Program-made: the position numbers and the translations under genes
Shown: positions 54,402 to 64,000 of the stretch, in pieces
Position numbering within the stretch: position 1 is the first letter of the stretch
Layout of the letters: each line of letters begins with the position of its first letter
The notes under the pieces: generated by a model
What the model saw: the letters and a program-made list of their open reading frames with translations, nothing else
The model's database searches: none
Told to the model about the DNA's origin: nothing
DNA from: Rhodanobacter denitrificans
GTDB taxonomy: Bacteria > Pseudomonadota > Gammaproteobacteria > Xanthomonadales > Rhodanobacteraceae
Direction of reading: 5' to 3'
NCBI RefSeq assembly: GCF_000230695.2
Contig: NC_020541.1
Coordinates: forward strand, 1,488,001 to 1,552,000
Length of the DNA: 64,000 nucleotides

Positions 54402-55199
54402 TCAGGCGGCGATGGCGGCAAGGTAGAGGTCGAACGATGCGTCCACCGCGGCGCGGCCACCGCCGATGATGTTGCGGCCCCAGGTGAAGCCGTAGACGTC
54501 CTCGAACGCGTAGCCGGCCAGGCGCGCCTGCATGCGGCGCACGTCGGCCGGTGGCATCGGCGTGAAGTTGGGATAGCTGCGCATGAACGAGACGTGGCGG
54601 CGGTTGCTGACCACGTGCGGCGCGTCGCCGGAGAACAGCGCGCCGCCGGGTCGCGGGCCGTCCTTCCAGTGCAGCACCGTGCTGCCGGGGAAGTGGCCGC
54701 CGCTGCGGATCAGCGTCACCGCATCGGACAGCCGGTACGCATCGCCACGCCAGAACTGCACGTTCGGCGAGGGCCGGCGCACCCACTCGCGGTCTGCTTC
54801 GTGCAGCAGGATCGGCACGTTGCCGAACGCCTCGCTCCATTCCAGCATCGCGGCGTAGAAATGCGGATGCGAGATCGCGATCAGGTCCACGCCGCCGCGC
54901 GCCTGCAACGTGGCGACCGCCTCGTCGGTGACCAGGCTCAGCGATTCCCACAGGATGTTGCCCGCGTCGGTGGGCAGGTACAGCGCACGCTGGTTGATCG
55001 CGAAATCCGGCGCCAGGCCGATGCCGAGCACGCCGGCTTCGTCCTGCAGGCGCAGTGTGTGGGTGGCTTTCAGCGCTTCGTGGGTCGTCCAGCTCTGGCC
55101 ATGGGCGCCGACGTACTGGCGCTCGTCCTCGCAGACGGCGCAATGCGTGGGGGAGTCTGCATACTGGGTGCCGCAGGTTTCGCAGATGGCTTTCGTCAC
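54402..55199 (-). CDS. MBL-fold metallo-hydrolase with N-terminal zinc-ribbon-like motif
   Basis: A 265-residue protein. Two CxxC pairs at the N-terminus (ICETCGTQYADSPTHCAVCE) look like a small zinc site. A metallo-beta-lactamase fold follows. The usual THxHxD metal motif is replaced by ISHPHFYAAML, and further His residues are in RSGGHFPGSTVLHW and FSGDAPHVV. Such variants are annotated as MBL-fold hydrolases of unknown substrate. Upstream gene of the cupin gene; divergent from the MocR regulator, whose product may control both. Confidence 0.8.
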   Translation of the reverse strand: MTKAICETCGTQYADSPTHCAVCEDERQYVGAHGQSWTTHEALKATHTLRLQDEAGVLGIGLAPDFAINQRALYLPTDAGNILWESLSLVTDEAVATLQARGGVDLIAISHPHFYAAMLEWSEAFGNVPILLHEADREWVRRPSPNVQFWRGDAYRLSDAVTLIRSGGHFPGSTVLHWKDGPRPGGALFSGDAPHVVSNRRHVSFMRSYPNFTPMPPADVRRMQARLAGYAFEDVYGFTWGRNIIGGGRAAVDASFDLYLAAIAA

Positions 55200-55234
55200 G
55201 ATCGATTCTCCATGGGCTGGACCTCACCGGTGGG

Positions 55235-55300
55235 GCGCCCCGAAGGGCGCGATGCTCTTCGTCACGTAACGGAAAGCATGGCGCGGAGGGGTGCTCCTAC
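55235..55300. repeat. REP/BIME element between the MBL and MocR genes
   Basis: A perfect GCGCCC (55235-55240) and GGGCGC (55245-55250) stem, a linker GATGCTCTTCGTCACGTAAC that closely resembles those of the copies at 5103-5177 and 24712-24809, and a right unit ending GTGCTCCTAC at 55300. It sits in the divergent promoter region of the two genes. Confidence 0.75.
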
Positions 55301-55356
55301 CGTGCTGACTCTAGAGGTAATCTGGATCCTTGGTTGAGCCATTCACGAGAGATTCG

Positions 55357-56805
55357 ATGGAACCAGTTTTCCCGTTTCCCGTGCTGCTGCCGCGCGGCTC
55401 CGGCGGGCTCACGCACGCATTGCACCTGCAGTTGCGCGCGGCGATCCTGGACGGCCGCTTGCCGCCGCACGCCGCATTGCCGGCCACGCGGAAGGTGGCC
55501 GAGGCCCTGGGGGTGGCGCGCAATACGGTGGTCACTGTCTACGACCTGCTGGTCGCCGAGGGCTACCTGGTGGCGCGCAAGGGCTCCAGACCGCAGGTCG
55601 TCGAGTTCGCCCGGCGCCGGTCGAAGCCGGCGCGCGTGGGTACGGACGATTCGCGTTTTGCGCCCGCATGGCGGGCACCGTTCCTGCAGCCGTCGTCCGT
55701 GCGCGCCTTGCCCGAGCGCAATTTCCGTCTGGGCATTCCCGACCACCGCCATTTCCCCCATGACGTCTGGCGCCGGTTGACGGCGCAGACGCTGCGCAAG
55801 AGCGCGCGCGAACCGTTTGCGTATGCGCCATCGCAAGGCATCCCCGCCTTGCGCGAGGCGATTGCGCAGCACGTTGCGTTTGCCCGCGCGGTGGCCTGCA
55901 GCGCCGACGACGTGATCGTCACCTCCGGCGCGCAGCAGGCGTTCGACCTGATCGCCCGGCTGCTGGTCACGCCGGGGCAAACGAAGGTGGCGGTGGAGGA
56001 GCCGGGCTACCCGCCGCTGCGCGCCGCGTTTGCCGCCGCCGGCGCACGGTTGCTGCCGCTGCCGGTGGACGACGAAGGCCTGTGTGTCGAACGCCTGCCC
56101 GAGGACGTGCGCATCATCAGCGTCACGCCCTCGCACCAGTCGCCCACCGGCGCGGCGATGTCGCTGCGCCGGCGCGCCGCCTTGCTCGACTTCGCGCGCC
56201 GCCATCGCGCGGTGATCGTCGAGGACGACTACGACGGCGAGTTCCGCTTCGGCGGCCGTCCGCTCGACGCGCTGCAGACGCTGGATGGCGACGCGCTGGT
56301 GTTCTACGTCGGCACCTTCTCCAAGAGCATGTTCCCCTCGCTGCGCAAGGGCTTCGTGGTGGCGCCGGCGTGGGCGCACAGCGGGCTGGTCACGGTCAAG
56401 CACTGCGTCGACTCGCATTGCGACAGCCTCACCCAGTCCGCGCTTGCCGCCTTCATCCGCGACGGCCACCTCGCGCGGCACCTGCGCCACATGCGGCCGA
56501 TCTACGCCGAACGCCGCGCGGCGCTGCTCGACGGGCTGCAGCGCGTGCTCGGCCGCTGGCTGCAACCGATTCCGTCCGAAGCGGGCCTGCACCTGGCCGC
56601 GCGATTCCGCGATCCCGCGCGGGCGGCCCGGCTCATGCCGACCATCCTGCGCCACGCCGCCGGCGCGGAATCCACCGCCGACTACGCGATGACGCGCGGG
56701 ATCGAGCCGGCGGTGACGTTCGGTTATGGCGTGATCGATGCCGGCGATATCACGGCAGCACTGCAGAGTATTCGTCGTACCCTGGAAAGGGGCCGGGAAC
56801 CGTAG
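55357..56805 (+). CDS. MocR/GabR-type transcriptional regulator with aminotransferase domain
   Basis: A 482-residue regulator. The N-terminal GntR-type winged helix, about residues 15-85 (LPATRKVAEALGVARNTVVT, VYDLLVAEGYLVARKGSRP), is followed by a fold type I aminotransferase domain. VIVTSGAQQAFDLIARLLV, SVTPSHQSPTGAAMS and the PLP lysine in VGTFSKSMFPSLRKGF are present. Such regulators sense PLP or an amino compound. Divergent from the MBL/cupin pair, which is the obvious candidate target. The Met at 55357 is preferred over one nine codons upstream. Confidence 0.9.
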   Translation: MEPVFPFPVLLPRGSGGLTHALHLQLRAAILDGRLPPHAALPATRKVAEALGVARNTVVTVYDLLVAEGYLVARKGSRPQVVEFARRRSKPARVGTDDSRFAPAWRAPFLQPSSVRALPERNFRLGIPDHRHFPHDVWRRLTAQTLRKSAREPFAYAPSQGIPALREAIAQHVAFARAVACSADDVIVTSGAQQAFDLIARLLVTPGQTKVAVEEPGYPPLRAAFAAAGARLLPLPVDDEGLCVERLPEDVRIISVTPSHQSPTGAAMSLRRRAALLDFARRHRAVIVEDDYDGEFRFGGRPLDALQTLDGDALVFYVGTFSKSMFPSLRKGFVVAPAWAHSGLVTVKHCVDSHCDSLTQSALAAFIRDGHLARHLRHMRPIYAERRAALLDGLQRVLGRWLQPIPSEAGLHLAARFRDPARAARLMPTILRHAAGAESTADYAMTRGIEPAVTFGYGVIDAGDITAALQSIRRTLERGREP

Positions 56806-56874
56806 GCATCGCTGACGGGTTCCGGCGGGAGCGCGTGCAGGCCATGGCGGCAAGGCAGCCCGCGGCAGCAACGC

Positions 56875-56906
56875 TTGACTCTGGACTTCGATCAAAGGTC
56901 TAGACT
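56875..56906 (+). promoter_or_regulatory. MerR-type promoter with long spacer before the copper operon
   Basis: TTGACT (56875-56880) and TAGACT (56901-56906) are separated by 20 bp, longer than the 17-bp optimum. CTGGACTT and AAAGGTCTAG within the spacer form an imperfect dyad. This is the layout of MerR-family activated promoters, in which the regulator untwists the DNA to align the hexamers. It probably drives the merR-copper ATPase operon. Confidence 0.6.
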
Positions 56907-56913
56907 GTGCCGC

Positions 56914-57335
56914 ATGAACACGCAAACTCCCTCCCTGACCATCGGTGCCGTCGCCAAGCGCGTCGGCGTGGCGATCGACACGATCCGTTATTACGAGCGC
57001 GAGGGCCTGCTGCCCGAGCCGCAGCGGCGGGCGTCCGGCTACCGCAGTTACGGCGACAGCACGGTGGCGCAGCTGCGCTTCATCCGCCGTGCGAAGGAGC
57101 TCGGCTTCACGCTGGAGGAGATCCGCGAGCTGCTGGCGCTGTCGGCCGATCGCCTGCGCGGGGTGAAGGCGGTGAAGAAGCGCGCCGAGCAGCGGCTGGC
57201 GGCGATCGAGCAGCGCATCGCGGAACTGCAGCGCGTGCGCGATGGCCTGGCGCAGCTGGTGGCCTCGTGTCCGGGGCATGGCAAGCCGGAGCATTGCCCG
57301 ATCCTGCGCGCTTTGAGCGATGACGAGGTGAAGGC

Positions 57336-57339
<4 letters not shown>
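56914..57339 (+). CDS. MerR-family metal-responsive regulator (CueR/HMR-like)
   Basis: A 141-residue regulator. The helix-turn-helix, about residues 8-45, shows [20 protein letters not shown] and [20 protein letters not shown] dimerisation helix follows, and the metal loop near the C-terminus is [14 protein letters not shown] with Cys119 and Cys128. Two cysteines separated by eight residues are close to the CueR copper loop (seven). It overlaps the copper ATPase gene by 4 nt (ATGA), so it probably activates its own operon in response to monovalent copper. The Met at 56914 lies just after the long-spacer promoter. Confidence 0.88.
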
Positions 57340-59936
<2,597 letters not shown>

Positions 59937-59967
59937 CGCCGTGCCCGCCATGGGCGGCGCAGGGGGC

Positions 59968-59987
59968 GTTCATTCGTTCGTTTGTTC
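59968..59987. repeat. Imperfect tetranucleotide tract upstream of folC
   Basis: GTTCATTCGTTCGTTTGTTC is five imperfect GTTC-like units, 48 nt before the folC start. It may be a slippage-prone tract in the folC promoter region, though short and imperfect. Confidence 0.35.
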
Positions 59988-60034
59988 GGGTGATGCTTTA
60001 AGCTTTGTGCTTCCCGTTTGTTCGAAGTCACTGC

Positions 60035-61309
60035 ATGAGTCGCACTCTCGCCGAATGGCTGGCGTACCAGGAACGCGTCAACGTCCACAGCATCGAGCTG
60101 GGACTGGACCGGGTACGCGAGGTGTGGCGACGGATGGGCGCGCCGGCGCCGGCGAAACGGGTGATCACGGTCGGCGGCACCAACGGCAAGGGTTCCACCG
60201 TGGCCCTGCTGGAGGCGATGTTGCGCGCGGCCGACCTGCGCGTGGGCGCGTTTACCTCGCCGCACCTGCTGGAATACAACGAGCGCGTGCGCATCGACGG
60301 CGTCGACGCCGATGACGCCGCGCTGGTTGCCTCGTTCGAGCGGATCGAGGCGGTGCGCGGCAGCGTCCCGCTGACTTATTTCGAATTCGGCGCGCTGGCC
60401 GCGCTGGACCTGTTCGCCCGCGCCGGGGTCGACGTGGCGGTGCTGGAGGTGGGACTGGGCGGGCGGCTGGACGCGGTCAACATCGTCGATGCCGACGTGG
60501 CGGTGATCACCACGGTGGACCTGGACCATATGGAGTGGCTCGGTCCGGATCGCGACAGCATCGGCCGCGAGAAGGCCGGCATCGCGCGGGCCGGGCGGCC
60601 GGCGATCGTGGGCGAACTGGACCCGCCGGCTGGTCTGCTCGACGCGCTGGCCGAGCGCGGCGCGCGGGTCGAGCGGGCCGGCATCGACTTCAGCGTGGAG
60701 CGGCACCAGGACGGCTGGCGCTGGCTCCATCGCGACGGCAGCGCGATGGAGCTGCCCGATCCGGCGCTGGCGGCGCCGGTGCAGTACGCGAATGCGGCGG
60801 CGGCGATCGCCGCGTTGCACGTGCTCGGCCTGGGGGCGCTCACACCGAGCGCCTTTTTCGCGGCGGTCAGCGCCGGCCTGCACGAGGTACGGGTGCAGGC
60901 GCGATTGCAGTCGATCGGCGGTGAGCCGCCGCTGGTCGTGGACGTGGGCCACAACCCGCAGGCCGCCCGCGCGCTGGCCGAATGGCTGGACACGCAGCCG
61001 CCGGCGCGGGTGCACGCGGTGTACGGCGCGCTGGCGGACAAGGACGTAGCTGGAGTGATCGGCGCGCTCGGTACGCGCATCGGCCACTGGCATCTGGCCG
61101 GGCTGGACCAGGCCACTCCGCGCGGCATGCCGGTGGCGACGCTGGCCGCGATCCTGCAGCAGGTACTGCCGCAGGCGTCGTACGGCGTGCATGCCGACGT
61201 GCCCGCTGCGTTGGCGGCGGCGCGTGCGGCTGCGCAACCGGGCGAGCGCATCCTCGCGTTCGGCTCGTTTTTCGTGGCCAGCGCGGTGCTCGCTGAACGC
61301 CACGGTTGA
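60035..61309 (+). CDS. folC: Bifunctional folylpolyglutamate synthase / dihydrofolate synthase
   Basis: Adds glutamate to dihydropteroate and extends the polyglutamate tail of folates. It has 424 residues. The P-loop VGGTNGKGSTVALLE (near residue 45), TSPHLLEYNERVRIDG (near 75), LEVGLGGRLDAVN (near 143) and DVGHNPQAARALAEW (near 305) are diagnostic. The Met at 60035 (MSRTLAEWLAYQERV) is the family start. First gene of a folC-dedD-cvpA-purF run also seen in Escherichia coli. Confidence 0.95.
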   Translation: MSRTLAEWLAYQERVNVHSIELGLDRVREVWRRMGAPAPAKRVITVGGTNGKGSTVALLEAMLRAADLRVGAFTSPHLLEYNERVRIDGVDADDAALVASFERIEAVRGSVPLTYFEFGALAALDLFARAGVDVAVLEVGLGGRLDAVNIVDADVAVITTVDLDHMEWLGPDRDSIGREKAGIARAGRPAIVGELDPPAGLLDALAERGARVERAGIDFSVERHQDGWRWLHRDGSAMELPDPALAAPVQYANAAAAIAALHVLGLGALTPSAFFAAVSAGLHEVRVQARLQSIGGEPPLVVDVGHNPQAARALAEWLDTQPPARVHAVYGALADKDVAGVIGALGTRIGHWHLAGLDQATPRGMPVATLAAILQQVLPQASYGVHADVPAALAAARAAAQPGERILAFGSFFVASAVLAERHG

Positions 61310-61339
61310 GGCTGGCTCATGGCGTCCGGCGCGGGCAGG

Positions 61340-61345
61340 TATAAT
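61340..61345 (+). promoter_or_regulatory. Perfect -10 hexamer before dedD
   Basis: TATAAT lies 42 nt upstream of the dedD start, with no good -35 at the expected spacing. It may give dedD-cvpA-purF a promoter separate from folC. Confidence 0.35.
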
Positions 61346-61386
61346 CGCGCCGTTGTGCACTGCGTTTGCCGCCCTGGAGCGAAAAC

Positions 61387-62439
61387 TTGAAAACACGCCT
61401 GCTGGGAGCCGCCGTCCTGATTGCGCTGGCGGTCCTGTTCGTGCCGATGTTCTTTTCCAGCACCCCGCCGGCGCCGGGCGGCGACCAGGCGGTCAGCCTG
61501 GCGATCCCTCCGGCGCCCGACCGCGACCTGCAGACCCGCACCATGAGCCTGGCGCCGGATGCCCCGGCAGGCGCTTCGAGCGCCGCAGGCCAGTCGACGC
61601 CGTCGGCGACGCCGGCCTCGAGCGACCGGCTGGCCACGGTGAACATCGGCTCCAGTCGCCCGCGCGACATCGAGACCGATCCCGAAGCAGGCAAGCCGCC
61701 GCAACCGACCACGGTGACCACCGGTTCGGGTACCTCGCCGGGCCAGCCGGTGATTCCTCAGCAGGCCAACCCGCCGGCGGCCGGCGCGAACACTAGCACG
61801 GCGCCGGCGACGAAGCCGCACACGGTGGCGATCACGCCGCCGCCCAGGCCGGCGGCTCCGGCCGCGGCGCCGGTGGCTACTGCGCCTGTGCCCGCGCCGG
61901 CCGCGGGACGCGGCAACTACACGCTGAACCTCAGCGCCTACGCCAATGCCGCCGGCGCCGCCAACCTGGTGCGCCGCGTGCGGGCGCTGGGTTATCCGGT
62001 CGGCGGCCACGCCATCACCCAGGCCGGCCAGCCGCGCACCCTGGTCATCGCCGGGCCGTTCGAGACGCGCGCCGCGGCCGAGGCCGCGCGCTTGAAGATC
62101 ACCCAGTCGATTCCCGGCGTGCCGGCCCGGCTCGAACAGGATGCCAGCCACGAAAGCGGCGCGGCGGCGACGTCGCCGCCGGCGGCCACGAGCACTGCCA
62201 GGGCCGGCGGCTGGGCCGTGCAACTGGCGGCGATGAGCGACCAGGCCGATGCGAATGCGCTGCGCGACAAGTTGCGTGCGAACGGCTTCGACGGCTTCGT
62301 CGATTCGGTGCAGTCCGGCGGCAGGCGTCTGTGGCGCGTGCGCGCCGGTCCGCAGACCCAGCGCGGCGACGCGCAGCGGGTGCACGACCAGATCAAGGCG
62401 AAGCTGGGCATCGACGGCAACGTCGTGCCGGTACCCTGA
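61387..62439 (+). CDS. dedD: SPOR-domain protein, DedD-like cell-division protein
   Basis: A 350-residue inner-membrane protein with a short cytoplasmic N-terminus, one helix (LLGAAVLIALAVLFVPMFF), a long Pro/Ala/Thr-rich periplasmic linker and two SPOR-like modules. The first is about residues 175-245 (NYTLNLSAYANAAGAANLVR, LVIAGPFETRAAAEAARLK) and the second about 275-348 (GWAVQLAAMSDQADANALRD, RLWRVRAGPQTQRGDAQRV). SPOR domains bind denuded septal peptidoglycan. The start is probably TTG 61387 after GGAG; another TTG lies at 61366. Confidence 0.85.
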   Translation: MKTRLLGAAVLIALAVLFVPMFFSSTPPAPGGDQAVSLAIPPAPDRDLQTRTMSLAPDAPAGASSAAGQSTPSATPASSDRLATVNIGSSRPRDIETDPEAGKPPQPTTVTTGSGTSPGQPVIPQQANPPAAGANTSTAPATKPHTVAITPPPRPAAPAAAPVATAPVPAPAAGRGNYTLNLSAYANAAGAANLVRRVRALGYPVGGHAITQAGQPRTLVIAGPFETRAAAEAARLKITQSIPGVPARLEQDASHESGAAATSPPAATSTARAGGWAVQLAAMSDQADANALRDKLRANGFDGFVDSVQSGGRRLWRVRAGPQTQRGDAQRVHDQIKAKLGIDGNVVPVP

Positions 62440-62476
62440 GCGCCGGTTCCGGCACGCGGACTGACGAGGCAAGCAG

Positions 62477-63097
62477 GTGAACTGGACCGACTACATCATC
62501 CTTGGCGTGCTGGCCCTGTCGGTCTTCGTCGGGCTGTGGCGCGGCCTGATCTCCGAAGTGCTGGCATTGGCGATCTGGGTCGCCGCGTTCTGGGTGGCGT
62601 GGCTGCTCGGCCCCGCCGCGGCCGCGCGGCTGGAGCACGTGATCGAGCTGCCGTCGGCGCGGATCATCGTGGCCTACGGGCTGTGCTTCGTCGCCGTGCT
62701 GATCCTCGGCGCGCTGCTGCGCTTCGTGATCGGCAAACTGGTCCAGAGCACCGGGTTGTCCGGCACCGACCGCCTGCTGGGCATGCTGTTCGGCTTCGTG
62801 CGCGGCGTGCTGCTGGTGACCGTGGCGGTGTTCCTGATCGGCTTCACCGCGTTCACGCGCGATCCATGGTGGCGGCAGTCGGTGCTGCTGCCGCGCTTCC
62901 AGCACGTGGCGGCCTGGCTGGGCCAGCAAGTGCCGCCGGGCGTGCGCGAATACCTCCATCCGCCGGCGACGCTCGGCCGTCTGTCCGGCTTGCCGGCGGC
63001 GTTGACGGCCCCCATCTCGGGTACGGCGCCCGCGCCGGCGGCGAGCGCGCGGCATCCGGCGACGACCGGCACGGCCGTGCCGCCGCGGACTTTCTGA
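62477..63097 (+). CDS. cvpA: CvpA-family membrane protein
   Basis: A 206-residue inner-membrane protein with four hydrophobic helices in the first 130 residues (TDYIILGVLALSVFVGLWRG, LSGTDRLLGMLFGFVRGVLL). It is required for colicin V production in E. coli and has been linked to envelope integrity and bile resistance. The GTG at 62477 follows GCAG weakly. The C-terminal 50 residues are Ala/Pro/Thr-rich. Located between dedD and purF as in other gammaproteobacteria. Confidence 0.92.
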   Translation: MNWTDYIILGVLALSVFVGLWRGLISEVLALAIWVAAFWVAWLLGPAAAARLEHVIELPSARIIVAYGLCFVAVLILGALLRFVIGKLVQSTGLSGTDRLLGMLFGFVRGVLLVTVAVFLIGFTAFTRDPWWRQSVLLPRFQHVAAWLGQQVPPGVREYLHPPATLGRLSGLPAALTAPISGTAPAPAASARHPATTGTAVPPRTF

Positions 63098-63124
63098 ATC
63101 ATCCTCTGAAGCAGGCAACAAACC

Positions 63125-64000
63125 ATGTGCGGAATCATCGGCATTGTCGGTACCACCGAAGTGGCATCGGCGCTCTATGACGGGCTGACGGTGCTGCAGC
63201 ACCGCGGCCAGGATGCGGCCGGCATCGCCACGGTGGACGGTGCGCGGCTGCGCCTGCACAAGGGCAACGGGCTGGTGCGCGACGTGTTCGGGCAGAGCGC
63301 GATGAGCGGCTTGCGCGGGCGCATCGGCATCGGCCACTGCCGCTACCCCACCGCCGGTTCGGAAGGCTCGGCCGAGGCGCAGCCGTTCTACGTCAACTCG
63401 CCGTACGGCATCGCGTTCGCGCACAACGGCAACCTGGTCAACACCGATGCGCTGCGCCGCGAGATGTTCCAGGACGACCGCCGCCACATCAACACCGACT
63501 CGGATTCCGAAGTGCTGCTGAACGTGCTGGCGCACGAGCTGCAGATCCAGGACCGCATGGCGCTGACCCCGGACCACATCTTCAAGGCGGTGGCCGGCGT
63601 GCATGCACGTGCCCGCGGCGGTTACGCCTGCATCGCGCTGCTGCTGGGCTACGGCCTGATCGCGTTCCGCGACCCGAACGGCATCCGCCCGCTGGTGCTG
63701 GGCGAGCGGGTCAACGGCGAGGGCCGCGAGTACGCGGTGGCGTCCGAATCGGTGGCGCTGGACATCCTCGGCTTCAAGCGCATCCGCGACGTGGCGCCGG
63801 GCGAGGCGGTGATCATCACCGACGACGGCCAGTTGCATACCCGCCGCTGTGCCGAGGGCGCGCCGCACACGCCGTGCATCTTCGAGTACGTCTACCTGGC
63901 GCGGCCGGACTCGATGATCGAGGACGTCTCGGTGTACAAGGCGCGCCTGCGCATGGGCGAGAAGCTGGCCGCGAAGATCCTGCGCGAGCGGCCCGACCAC
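63125..64000 (+). CDS. purF: Amidophosphoribosyltransferase, N-terminal part (runs off the window)
   Basis: First committed enzyme of purine synthesis, using glutamine and PRPP. The first 292 residues are present. The N-terminal nucleophile is Cys2 in [19 protein letters not shown]. The glutamine-amidotransferase half shows [36 protein letters not shown] and [15 protein letters not shown]. The transferase domain begins near the end of the window. Last gene of the folC-dedD-cvpA-purF run, 27 nt after cvpA. Confidence 0.95.
   Translation, partial: MCGIIGIVGTTEVASALYDGLTVLQHRGQDAAGIATVDGARLRLHKGNGLVRDVFGQSAMSGLRGRIGIGHCRYPTAGSEGSAEAQPFYVNSPYGIAFAHNGNLVNTDALRREMFQDDRRHINTDSDSEVLLNVLAHELQIQDRMALTPDHIFKAVAGVHARARGGYACIALLLGYGLIAFRDPNGIRPLVLGERVNGEGREYAVASESVALDILGFKRIRDVAPGEAVIITDDGQLHTRRCAEGAPHTPCIFEYVYLARPDSMIEDVSVYKARLRMGEKLAAKILRERPDH

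Overview
The window is a GC-rich (roughly two-thirds G+C) bacterial chromosome segment. Gene content and order fit a gammaproteobacterium of the Lysobacterales (Xanthomonadales), most likely Rhodanobacteraceae (Rhodanobacter/Dyella/Luteibacter type). Supporting signs are a histidine operon headed by a TrpR-like regulator and using fused HisB and HisIE, a folC-dedD-cvpA-purF run, a Tat-exported high-potential iron-sulfur protein, a bacterial 3-hydroxyanthranilate dioxygenase, and many GTAG-headed REP palindromes. No rRNA, tRNA or CRISPR array was seen. Genus-level placement is inference.

Layout. 0.3-8.0 kb: complete histidine biosynthesis operon (trpR-like, hisG, D, C, B, H, A, F, IE) with a readable promoter and a candidate operator at its head, and a REP pair between hisB and hisH. 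8.1-10.9 kb: a lower-GC divergent pair, a membrane LytTR regulator and a membrane-anchored carboxylesterase. 11-14 kb: a secreted caspase-fold (C13) protein and three methionine-salvage genes (mtnB, mtnD, mtnC) with a perfect palindrome at the mtnB start. 14-29 kb: HiPIP, two paralogous amino-acid permeases, Nudix hydrolase, 3-hydroxyanthranilate dioxygenase, parE, a lipoprotein, an ABC exporter, msrA, an arylamine N-acetyltransferase, a small S4-type RNA-binding protein, an overlapping barnase/barstar pair and a POT peptide transporter.

29.3-39.4 kb is the accessory region. It holds two overlapping genes for Sec-exported RHS/YD-repeat proteins. The second ends in an RHS core, a glycine-rich hydrophobic variable tail and then a small two-helix membrane protein, which is the arrangement of a polymorphic toxin and its immunity protein. 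The toxin end is clearly lower in G+C. A 28-29 bp near-identical direct repeat of the 3' end of the POT gene lies on both sides of the cassette. Beyond it are a REP-transposase (RAYT) remnant, a REP palindrome split by an IS66-type element, and an IS481-type element nested inside that element's tnpC. Both insertions have exact target duplications.

39.5-64 kb: DUF72 and PAP2 genes, a serine hydrolase, an esterase, a VOC protein, an AraC regulator, a large MscS channel, an ABC exporter, a YdeI-like protein, a divergent arsenic cluster (arsH; arsC-acr3-arsR), a cupin/MBL pair beside a MocR regulator, a MerR-copper ATPase operon, and folC-dedD-cvpA-purF running off the end.

A recurring theme is REP elements at gene ends. 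In five genes (mtnD, the Nudix gene, the 3-hydroxyanthranilate dioxygenase gene, msrA, DUF72) the TAG stop codon lies inside the REP head.
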